From Candidatus Methylophosphatis roskildensis (GTDB lineage: Bacteria > Pseudomonadota > Gammaproteobacteria > Burkholderiales > Rhodocyclaceae): a stretch of 64,000 nucleotides of DNA. The notes below the pieces were generated by a model, which was given only the letters and a program-made list of their open reading frames with translations, searched no databases and was not told the origin of the DNA. Location of the stretch: contig JADJEV010000001.1 of NCBI GenBank assembly GCA_016708905.1, positions 700,737 to 764,736 on the forward strand, written 5' to 3'. How positions within the stretch are numbered: the first letter of the stretch is position 1; the number at the start of each line of letters is the position of its first letter. A program made the translations under genes and the position numbers. Below, piece by piece: positions 16,298-23,136 of the stretch.

Positions 16298-18019
16298 TCA
16301 ATTTTTTTGCCGAAACGCCGACGGTGAGACACCGAGCAGGTCGAGCACCTGGTTCTGTAGTGGGGTGAGCTGGGCGTCGAAGACCTGTACGGTGGTCGTG
16401 CCCTGCATCAGCTTATGCCGTTCGGAGAGGCTGAACAGTCGCAAGACCTGTTCCGTGGTCGGGCGAGCGCACTGGCGCTGCTCGGGGTAGATGGGAAGCT
16501 CCTCGATGCGCTCGCGCTTCATGGCCAGACGCAGTTCGCGCTCGATCAGTGCCTGGACGAGGAGCGCGAGGAAATACAAAGTGCATAGCGCCTCGATGCG
16601 CCCCTCGTCCTTGAGAAACACGGGCGCGATCTCATGCACGGTCTTGATCTGCTCGAAGCGTTTCTCGATCATCGGCTGGCCCGTGTGCGCTTCGAGAACC
16701 TGGGCCGGTGACAGGCTGCGATCATTGGTCATCAGCGGATACATGCCATCGCTCTGGTGGTCGTAGGCGATGGCCTCTTCATCCGTGCTCCACTCGATAT
16801 CGAAGCGGCGCTTGGTGATCTTCCGGTAGGCTGTTTCCGGTCCCGGGCGACCGCGCCGGGTCTGCTTGAACAAATGCTCTTCGCGTACCGTACGACGGAC
16901 GGTGAGATAGCGGGTAACGTAGTGCTTCTCGAGGATCGTCTTGACTTGGTAGTCGATGTCGGCTGCACCGCGCAGCCGGGTCTTCGCCCCGGCAAGCCGG
17001 TCGCGCAACGACTGGAGTTCTTCGCTTGCCGCGGCGATATTGCGGCGCCGTCGTGCTGCCTGACGCAGGGTGAGCAAGGTGCTCCAGACCCAGACGACGG
17101 ACCAGGCTTCCGTTGAAGGCAAGGGCGCCCGATAGACCCACCAGCAGTCGCGCGGTCCGTCCTGGTAGCGTGGATTGGGTCGGTCCCAGACGCTTTCCCA
17201 TGCCGGGGAGTGGGTCTGAATCCAGAGCCGGAATTCCTGGTCCTCAAGGCGATTGCGCGGCATCACGGTGACGAAGCGTCCGCCGGCGCGATCGATCGCC
17301 TCCATGTTCTCGCGCGAGCACAGTTTCGAATCGGCGACATAGAGGAAGTCCGCGCGCCCGGCCACCGCCCGCAGCGCATTCCAGGTGTCAATGTGGGTCC
17401 GGGAGTCGCTCGTCTGGCCATCGGCGCAACGGAAGGCGACGGGAATGTTGCCGTCGGCAGTCATCGTCAGAATGAAGAGCAACTGCTTCAAATCCGGGCG
17501 GTGCGCCTTCGAATGACCGAAGGTGATCGCCAGGGCGCGGCGGCCACGGATCTTTCGCCCCGAGGCCACGGGATACTTGCCGCAAAAGCTGATCGACGTG
17601 CTGTCGTTGTGCAACTCGTCGAAGCGCACGGCAAAGCGCTCACCAACGGCCAGCACGACCTCGGTGAGCAATGCCGCCCGGTCGGCGTCGAACAGGCGGT
17701 CCAGCGCCCGCCCGAGCCGATCGTCGGACAAGTGCCCCATCTCCTCGGCGCTGACCCCGAACATTCCGCTGGCAAACCCGTGCACCGTTTCCTGCTGGCG
17801 GTAGATCGGCTCGCGCTCGACGATGATCGATCGGAGCAGGACGCCCAGCGCGGTGGCGTGCGTGACCGTACAGCGGGTGTCCGAGGGGATATGCCGCGCA
17901 AGTGCCTGCTGGACGCCGACGCGTTCGATGAAGTGATTGATCAGGGGTAAGGGGCCCAGCCGCTCGATTTGCAGGTTGAATCGAGTTTCGTCTTGGAAAT
18001 GGGCTTGCGTGTCGCTCAT
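16298..18019 (-). CDS. IS1634-family transposase
   Basis: A 573-residue DDE transposase. The N-terminal domain (FNLQIERLGPLPLINHFIER, then QQALARHIPSD) is of the DUF4277 type found at the start of these transposases. The catalytic core shows ELHNDSTSISFCGKY with the first Asp, FLYVADSKLCSRENM with the second, and GQPMIEKRFEQIKTVHEIAP with the distal Glu. An alpha-helical insertion lies between the second and third acidic residues (AASEELQSLRDRLAGAKTRL). Intact and of family length. It moves the 2.2-kb element in which it lies. Confidence 0.88.
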   Translation of the reverse strand: MSDTQAHFQDETRFNLQIERLGPLPLINHFIERVGVQQALARHIPSDTRCTVTHATALGVLLRSIIVEREPIYRQQETVHGFASGMFGVSAEEMGHLSDDRLGRALDRLFDADRAALLTEVVLAVGERFAVRFDELHNDSTSISFCGKYPVASGRKIRGRRALAITFGHSKAHRPDLKQLLFILTMTADGNIPVAFRCADGQTSDSRTHIDTWNALRAVAGRADFLYVADSKLCSRENMEAIDRAGGRFVTVMPRNRLEDQEFRLWIQTHSPAWESVWDRPNPRYQDGPRDCWWVYRAPLPSTEAWSVVWVWSTLLTLRQAARRRRNIAAASEELQSLRDRLAGAKTRLRGAADIDYQVKTILEKHYVTRYLTVRRTVREEHLFKQTRRGRPGPETAYRKITKRRFDIEWSTDEEAIAYDHQSDGMYPLMTNDRSLSPAQVLEAHTGQPMIEKRFEQIKTVHEIAPVFLKDEGRIEALCTLYFLALLVQALIERELRLAMKRERIEELPIYPEQRQCARPTTEQVLRLFSLSERHKLMQGTTTVQVFDAQLTPLQNQVLDLLGVSPSAFRQKN

Positions 18020-18063
18020 TCTGGCGTTAATCTTAGCGACAGATCCACGAAAGTCAAGTCGCC

Positions 18064-18414
18064 ATGCCGAGAAAACCGGAAACGATCATCAAACAGGCCA
18101 GGCAGCGGATCGTCCGCATCCGCGAGACCTTGGGCGACGTGGACTACCTGTGCTCCGGGACCCTTCTCCAGCGGACAAAGGTCTGCGGCAAAGCCGGCTG
18201 CCGCTGCGCTCAAGACCCGAACGCACGTCACGGACCTTACTTCGAGTGGGGGCACATGCAAGGGGGTAAGCTCGTCCATCGCGCGGTCTCGCCCGAGCAG
18301 GCCGCAATCCTGCGGCTTGCCATCGACAATTATCGCAACGTCAAGCAGCTGCTACGCGATTGGGAGGTCGAGACAGAACGGCTGATCGACGCCGAAGTGC
18401 CTCGCAAGGCGTGA
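18064..18414 (+). CDS. IS-associated accessory protein (DUF6788-like)
   Basis: A 116-residue protein starting ATG 18064, divergent from the transposase with 44 bp between. Features: basic N-terminal helix RKPETIIKQARQRIVRIRE, Cys-containing LCSGTLLQRTKVCGKAGCRC, then GPYFEWGHMQGGKLVHR and a C-terminal helical part ILRLAIDNYRNVKQLLRDW. Small proteins with the CGKxGCRC and GPY pattern (DUF6788) often accompany IS1634-like transposases. The four Cys could bind zinc. Its role in transposition is unproven. Confidence 0.7.
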   Translation: MPRKPETIIKQARQRIVRIRETLGDVDYLCSGTLLQRTKVCGKAGCRCAQDPNARHGPYFEWGHMQGGKLVHRAVSPEQAAILRLAIDNYRNVKQLLRDWEVETERLIDAEVPRKA

Positions 18415-18649
18415 AAAAAACGACCGCGGGGAAATTACGCGGATATTTGACTCGCGACCTGCGGAAAGTAAGGCGTGGTTCAGGCGGCCCTGAAATTGGT
18501 GATCGAGCCGATCTTTGAGCAAGAATTCGAACCGCGAAGCTATGGCTTTCGGCCGGGTTTAGGCTGCAAGGATGCGCTACGCGAAGTGGATCGGCATGTG
18601 AAAGCGGGCCACTTCTGGGTAGTAGATGCGGACCTGCAAAGCTACTTTG

Positions 18650-20571
18650 GTGCGCCAGGTTAAGCCCGGCGCTTTCAGCGGGTGAGATTCCCGCCCCGGC
18701 AAGGGGGAAGAGCCACCCCACCGGGAATCGAGTCTTGGGCTCATGAAGGTAACGACATGAGTTAAGCGTAGACAGAGCGATGACCAGGCCGTAACGCAAG
18801 TGAAGCGATGGAGCCTCGTGATACATCCGGAGGCCGACAGGGTCGAATACCTGGAAGGCAACAGTAGGCGACCGCTACGGGCGATGGTCGCTGGAGACTC
18901 CGGCGGGGTCTGAGAGCACGGCATGGTCAGAAATGGAAGCGTCATGGCACCTGGGAGATCCACCGCCGTCTTGGTCTGGCCATAACGGACCGAGTATGTT
19001 GACCGAAAGGACCATCCTGAGGGAGACAAACGCGACGGTGGAAGTCGGACTCGCCAGTAGTACTCGGAGCGCGGGAAAGCCGCGTACATGGGGAAGGGGC
19101 GGGGCAGGTTGAGTAGCTGGTCTGGGGAAACATTCCCTGCACGCAGAGGTTGGAAAAGAATGTCCACACAACTGGACCAGATCGTTGGGAAAGCGAAATC
19201 GAATCCGAAGCTGCGCTTCACTTCGTTGGCGCATCTGATCACGCCGGAGTTTCTGCAAGAGACCTGGAAGCAGATGAATCGGCGAGGCGCAAGCGGGGTC
19301 GATGGAGAGACGACGAAGGAGTTTGAACGAGACTTGGACAGACGGGTCCGGGATCTGTGCGAACGCTTGAAGCAAGGGGCCTATCGAGCGCCACCGGTAC
19401 GCCGCGTGGATATCCCGAAGGGTCCCGGCAAGGAAGGTACGAGGCCGTTAGGAATTCCGACGGTTGAAGATCGCCTGCTGCAGAGAGCGGTTGCGCGGAT
19501 ATTGGAAGCGGTGTTCGAGGCGGATTTCCTGGAATGCTCGTACGGATTCCGGCCAGGACGTAACCCGCACGACGCCCTACGGGCGTTGCGCGCGGTGATC
19601 GTGACGAAGAAGGTGGGACACTTGTTCGAGGCCGACATCCGAGGATATTTCAATCACATCCAGCATGATTGGCTACAGCAGATGGTGGCCCATCGGATTG
19701 GAGACCCGGTCATCCTGCGCCTGATTGGCAAATGGCTGAAAGCGGGCTTCATGGCGGGAGGTGTCGTGACGCGAACTGAAGAAGGATCGCCGCAAGGCGG
19801 GCCGATCAGCCCGATCTTGGCAAATATCTACCTGCACTATGTGCTGGATCTCTGGTTTGAGAAGAGGGTCAAGCCGTGGTGCCAGGGGGAGGTATACCTG
19901 ACGAGGTTCGCCGATGACTTCGTGGTGAATTTCCAATACCGGCGCGATGCGGAAGGGTTCGAAAAGGGCCTGAGGAAGCGGTTCGGGAAATTCGGCTTGG
20001 AATTGGCGGAAGAGAAGACGCGGCTGATGCGCTTTGGGCGCTTCGTGCGGACCGACCTGGAGAAGACCGGCGAAAAGCCGGAAACGTTTGACTTCCTGGG
20101 TTTCAAGCACGTCTGCGGAGTCGACCGAGGCGGCAAGTTTGCCTTGGTGCGGATACCTTGCGTAAAAAGCTGCCGAAAGTTCTTGGCCAAGACCAAGGAC
20201 TGGCTCAAGAGGCATATGCACTGGAAGCGACGTGACCAACAGCGTCAGCTAACCTCGATGCTGCGCGGCTTCTATCAGTACTTTGGGCTGCATCACTGCA
20301 AACCGAAACTCGACGCCATCCGTCGAGCGGTGGCCCGGCAATGGAGCCTTACGCTGCGACGACGCAGTCAGCGCCATCGCATGTACTGGAGCTACCTCAA
20401 GAGTCGATCCTGGTTTGAACTGCCTTATGCGGTTTCGACATGCCATGCGACGGTGTGACGCGCACCCGACGAGTGCAACCTGGGGAGCCCGTTGCGGTAA
20501 TTCCGCACGGCGGGTTCTGCGAGGGGGGACGGGTACAAGAGGGCAAACCTCAAGGCCCGTCTCTACCCACC
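18650..20571 (+). mobile_element. Group II intron B inserted in the RT gene of intron A
   Basis: 5' end GTGCGCCAGGTTAAGCCCGG at 18650, directly after exon sequence CTACTTTG; 3' end near 20571, after CTCTACCCACC, where ACACGATTCC resumes the intron A reading frame (SYF|DTIPH). Domain V is the 33-nt GAGCCCGTTGCGG...GGCGGGTTC at 20485-20517, followed by a domain VI-like stem. Size ~1.92 kb with one complete reverse transcriptase gene. A group II intron in the coding part of another makes this a twintron-like arrangement. Confidence 0.87.
19160..20458 (+). CDS. Group II intron B reverse transcriptase/maturase
   Basis: A 432-residue reverse transcriptase, intact. RT blocks: RGASGVDGETTKEFERDLD, RRVDIPKGPGKEGTRPLGIP, CSYGFRPGRNPHDAL, FEADIRGYFNHIQHDWL (first Asp), EGSPQGGPISPILANIYLH, active site LTRFADDFVVNF (FADD form) and FDFLGFKHVCGVDRGG. 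The maturase/X region follows (MLRGFYQYFGLHHCKPKL). No endonuclease domain is visible. The frame is open from 19088, but ATG 19160 has GAGG upstream and begins where family similarity begins. It should promote splicing and reverse splicing of intron B, and so might still allow the host RT message to be rejoined. Confidence 0.9.
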   Translation: MSTQLDQIVGKAKSNPKLRFTSLAHLITPEFLQETWKQMNRRGASGVDGETTKEFERDLDRRVRDLCERLKQGAYRAPPVRRVDIPKGPGKEGTRPLGIPTVEDRLLQRAVARILEAVFEADFLECSYGFRPGRNPHDALRALRAVIVTKKVGHLFEADIRGYFNHIQHDWLQQMVAHRIGDPVILRLIGKWLKAGFMAGGVVTRTEEGSPQGGPISPILANIYLHYVLDLWFEKRVKPWCQGEVYLTRFADDFVVNFQYRRDAEGFEKGLRKRFGKFGLELAEEKTRLMRFGRFVRTDLEKTGEKPETFDFLGFKHVCGVDRGGKFALVRIPCVKSCRKFLAKTKDWLKRHMHWKRRDQQRQLTSMLRGFYQYFGLHHCKPKLDAIRRAVARQWSLTLRRRSQRHRMYWSYLKSRSWFELPYAVSTCHATV

Positions 20572-21555
20572 ACACGATTCCACATGGCCCCCTTCTCACG
20601 AAAGTGGGAGGTCGGATTGCTGATGGTCGTGTGCTGGAACTCATCCAACGCTTTCTCAAGCAGGACATCATGGAAGATCTGAAGCGGTGGACGCCGATTT
20701 CCGGCACTCCGCAAGGGGCCGTGGTTAGCCCCTTGCTCGCAAACATTTACCTACATGAGCTTGACGTTGAAATGCGTGAAGCCGGGTTGGTGATGGTGCG
20801 ATACGCGGATGATGCCGTGGTGTTATGTCGTAGCCGGGAAGAAGCGGAAGCCGCGCTGGCCCGTATGCGTGCTTGGGTGGGTGCGAACGGTCTGATGCTC
20901 CATCCCGACAAAACCCACGTAGGGGACTGCCGGGTGGAAGGCCAAGGGTTCGAATTTCTGGGTTATCGGTTTGAAGCGGGCCAGCGCTGGGTGCGCAAGA
21001 AGAGTCTGATGGCGTTACGGGATAAGGTTCGTGCCCGGACGCCCCGCAATCGAGGACACTCCATCGCGTGTGTGATTGCGGCGCTCAACCCGATCTTGAA
21101 AGGCTGGTATGGCTACTTCAAACAGGCCCATCGGTTCACCTTCTCCTCAATCGACGGCTTTATCCGGCGCCGATTGCGGGCGATGCTGCGCAAACAGCAG
21201 CACCGACCGGGTCAGGGACGATGCCTACGCGATCATAAACAATGGCCGAATTCCTTCTTCGCTGATCTTGGGCTATTCACGATGTCTGAAGCTCATCAAT
21301 TGGCGCGCCAATCCCGATGTGGAAACAACTGACCGGAGAGCCCGTCGCGGGAAAACTGCACAGCGGGTTCGGAGGGAGGGGACGGCGAGCGCCGTTCCCT
21401 ACCCCTATCCAGGCCTTCGCTCAAGCGGAGCGCCAACGGCATGCTTGCGCTGGCCCCTTTCACTCTGGACCAGCGACATCCTGCCGCTGTCGTTCGCTTA
21501 GCTCGAACTTTGCGTTTTGAGTTGCAGGAATCGCAGTACGCGGTAGACTGTGTCG

Positions 21556-21825
21556 ATGCGATTCTCCTGGGATGAACGTAAGGCCGCTGCAAACCTCTCC
21601 AAGCACGGTATCTCCTTTCCCGAGGCAGTAACAGTGTTCGGCGACCAATTGGCGCAAACGATCCCCGATCCAGATCATTCCCATGCAGAGCGTCGATTTC
21701 TGACTGTCGGCCTATCGTCCTCGGATCGACAGATGGTTGTCGCGCACACCGAGGATGACGATGAGGTCCGCGTGATCAGCGCGAGGCCCGCCACGAAGCA
21801 TGAACGACGAGACTATGAATCCTAA
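21556..21825 (+). CDS. BrnT-family toxin
   Basis: An 89-residue BrnT-like ribonuclease toxin (RelE-like fold). Typical features: start FSWDERKAAANLSKHGISFP (WD...K...NxxKHG signature), then FGDQLAQTIPDPDHS, RRFLTVGLSSSDRQMVVAH and the C-terminal VRVISARPATKHERRDY (ISAR...E..Y signature). ATG at 21556 was chosen over a GTG six bases upstream. The downstream antitoxin-like gene overlaps its end. Together with the attC site at 22020-22085 the pair looks like an integron gene cassette. Confidence 0.88.
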   Translation: MRFSWDERKAAANLSKHGISFPEAVTVFGDQLAQTIPDPDHSHAERRFLTVGLSSSDRQMVVAHTEDDDEVRVISARPATKHERRDYES

Positions 21826-22075
21826 ATCGAAGCCCAAGTCTGATGAGATGAGGTCGGAGTACGATTTCTCGCAGGGTGTCCGCGGCAAGTATTTTCAGCG
21901 GTACCTGCAGAGCAGCAACGTAGTGGTGCTGGAGCCGGATGTTGCCAGCGCGTTTCCCAACGCCGAGGCCGTCAACGACGCTCTGCGCGGACTGATGCGT
22001 GTTGCTCAGCGGGCGACAGGGCTAAGCCGGCGTTCGAGCGGACGCGCGAAGAGCCCCGCGCGCCGCTCGACTTGA
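21800..22075 (+). CDS. BrnA-like antitoxin partner
   Basis: A 91-residue protein overlapping the BrnT gene by 26 bases. The core YDFSQGVRGKYFQRYLQSSN, then VVLEPDVASAFPNAEAVNDA and LRGLMRVAQRA, is a common small antitoxin type found next to BrnT-like toxins: an N-terminal toxin-binding strand followed by a ribbon-helix-helix-like part. The last ~19 residues (from ATGLSRRSS) are encoded by the attC hairpin, as often happens when a cassette gene ends inside its recombination site. A second ATG in frame at 21815 is possible. Confidence 0.75.
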   Translation: MNDETMNPKSKPKSDEMRSEYDFSQGVRGKYFQRYLQSSNVVVLEPDVASAFPNAEAVNDALRGLMRVAQRATGLSRRSSGRAKSPARRST

Positions 22076-22085
22076 CGCGTTAGCC
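22020..22085 (+). other. Integron attC recombination site
   Basis: 66-bp imperfect palindrome: left core GGCTAAG and right core GTTAGCC pair, and the inner arms TCGAGCGG-A-CGCGCG and CGCGCGCCGCTCGA pair with one unpaired A on one side, the extrahelical base that orients integrase on a folded attC. The loop is AAGAGCCC. The spacing and asymmetry match betaproteobacterial attC sites. No integrase gene is in the window. Confidence 0.75.
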
Positions 22086-22260
22086 GCCACACAAGCCTTA
22101 AAAGGATGAGGGATAAGGGGCCAGGCACGAATTGGATTGTGCGACTCCGGTCGCCACTGCGGTCCCCATCTCGAAGATAGAAGCCTGGGTTTCGCACAGA
22201 TCCCGTCTAGGATGAAGAGAGTAGGGTTATTCTTGGGAGCCGGTCTTGCATGCAGCACAG

Positions 22261-22923
22261 ATGTTGCTCATAGCAGTGTGTCTGCTGGCATCCGGCCATC
22301 TCCCGGCTGGCGAGATCGGGACGTGCGGGCATGGCCGGGTGGAGCTGGAGGCCAGCACCGCAACCGCCACGGATTTGCGCCTTGCCTGCGAAGCCGTGAG
22401 TCATGGCGTCGGATTTCTGCGCGCCCGAGGGGTCGAGGCCGACGCGACTTTGCGCATCAGAGTCGTGGACGAACTGCCCTCGCAGCACGGCGTCATCTCG
22501 TTGGGGCAGTTCGATCCGACACACTCGGAGATTCGAGTTCTTTCCCTGACGGATTTTCGGGCGGCGTGCGCGGACGATCCGCCCTTCGAAATTCCCCTGA
22601 GCCCCGAGGTCTACCGCAGTTTCATCGTGCATGAAGTCGTGCACGCCGTCACACACGTTGCGCTTGCCGGGCGAGCCGTGCGGCGGCTCGACATGGAATA
22701 TCTGGCTTACGTGGCCCAATTGACCAGCCTGCCAAACGACCTGCGTGCGCAGTTGATCGCGGCGAGCGATACCGAAGGTTTCGAACGGGCAGAACAGATC
22801 AATGCATTCGTCTACTTCGCCGATCCCAATCGCTTTGGCATCATGTGCTATCTGCATTATCAGCGGCCGGAGAACGGTGATCGCTACTTGCGAAAGATCC
22901 TCGGGCGCCGATCACGGCAGTAG
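22261..22923 (+). CDS. Secreted HEXXH-motif protein (DUF6639-like)
   Basis: A 220-residue protein with a signal peptide (LLIAVCLLASGHLPAG, cleavage near residue 17). The mature part contains FIVHEVVHAVTHVAL, an HEXXH zinc-metalloprotease-type motif, in the middle of the chain (about residue 120), preceded by IPLSPEVYRSF and followed by MEYLAYVAQLTSLP. It resembles the DUF6639 group, for which no function is known. Three Cys occur in the first part of the mature chain. The frame also has a TTG at 22246; ATG 22261 is preferred for a normal signal peptide. It lies directly after the attC site, and the palindromic repeat cluster follows it. Peptidase activity is inferred only from the motif. Confidence 0.68.
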   Translation: MLLIAVCLLASGHLPAGEIGTCGHGRVELEASTATATDLRLACEAVSHGVGFLRARGVEADATLRIRVVDELPSQHGVISLGQFDPTHSEIRVLSLTDFRAACADDPPFEIPLSPEVYRSFIVHEVVHAVTHVALAGRAVRRLDMEYLAYVAQLTSLPNDLRAQLIAASDTEGFERAEQINAFVYFADPNRFGIMCYLHYQRPENGDRYLRKILGRRSRQ

Positions 22924-23020
22924 CGCGCCACCGACCCGCCAGCGACGTTGTGCCTGTTCGCCTGAAGCGCAGGCCCGCGGTGTCAGCCGAAACGACAAGA
23001 AACCGGAAGCGTGTGGTCTG

Positions 23021-23128
23021 GAGGCCGCATGGAATGGCGCTCTGCGGGCAGCCAATGCCAGGGCCGCCATTCCATGCGGCTCCTGGCGAACGCATGCCTG
23101 GAGTAGCCTATCCATGCGGCTCCCAGGG
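23021..23128. repeat. Dispersed REP-like palindromic repeat, copy 2 (cluster)
   Basis: Three units: GGCCGCATGGAATGGCGCTC (inverted) at 23022, GCCGCCATTCCATGCGGCTC at 23062 and CTATCCATGCGGCTC at 23107. The first and second form a large hairpin. It is located between the HEXXH gene and the convergent RND transporter gene, where it may also serve as a terminator. Confidence 0.65.
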
Positions 23129-23136
23129 CAGTCGGC

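Larger units (their letters stand above)
16252..18472. mobile_element. IS1634-type insertion sequence, complete
   Basis: 2221 bp with perfect 20-bp terminal inverted repeats (CTTACTTTCCGCAGGTCGCG at 16252-16271; complement at 18453-18472) and a 6-bp target duplication GCGTGG (16246-16251 and 18473-18478). Excision restores the intron A reverse transcriptase (KDRVVQAAL). It holds two divergent genes: a transposase on the minus strand and a small accessory protein on the plus strand. Confidence 0.92.
15846..21332 (+). pseudogene. Group II intron A reverse transcriptase, split twice
   Basis: Segments 15846-16251, 18479-18649 and 20572-21332 join in frame to a 445-residue reverse transcriptase/maturase. 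Segment 1 gives AGAAGVDRMSVERFAQGRDR and VYIPKGKGQRPLGIPVVKDR. Segment 2 gives QAALKLVIEPIFEQEFEPRS, YGFRPGLGCKDAL and the first catalytic Asp in VVDADLQSYF. Segment 3 gives TPQGAVVSPLLANIYLHELD, the active site VRYADDAVVLC, and the maturase part NPILKGWYGYFKQAH. No DNA endonuclease domain is visible after the maturase region. The codon phase is exactly kept at both junctions, so both insertions are recent relative to decay. As it stands no full protein can be made unless intron B splices out and the IS is lost. Confidence 0.88.
15396..21408 (+). mobile_element. Group II intron A, interrupted by IS1634-type element and intron B
   Basis: The 5' end reads GTGTACGCCCGCGAGGGCGT followed by the domain I segment CAGGTTGAAAGTCCCTGTCG. 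Domain V is the 33-nt GAGCCCGTCGCGG...GCGGGTTC at 21338-21370. A domain VI-like hairpin follows (GGGGACGGCGAGCGCCGTTCCC) and the 3' end is near CCCCTAT at 21408. The intron-encoded protein gene spans 15846-21332 but is split twice. Without the two insertions (16252-18478 and 18650-20571) the intron would be ~1.86 kb, normal for bacteria. Boundaries are accurate to a few bases. Confidence 0.85.
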
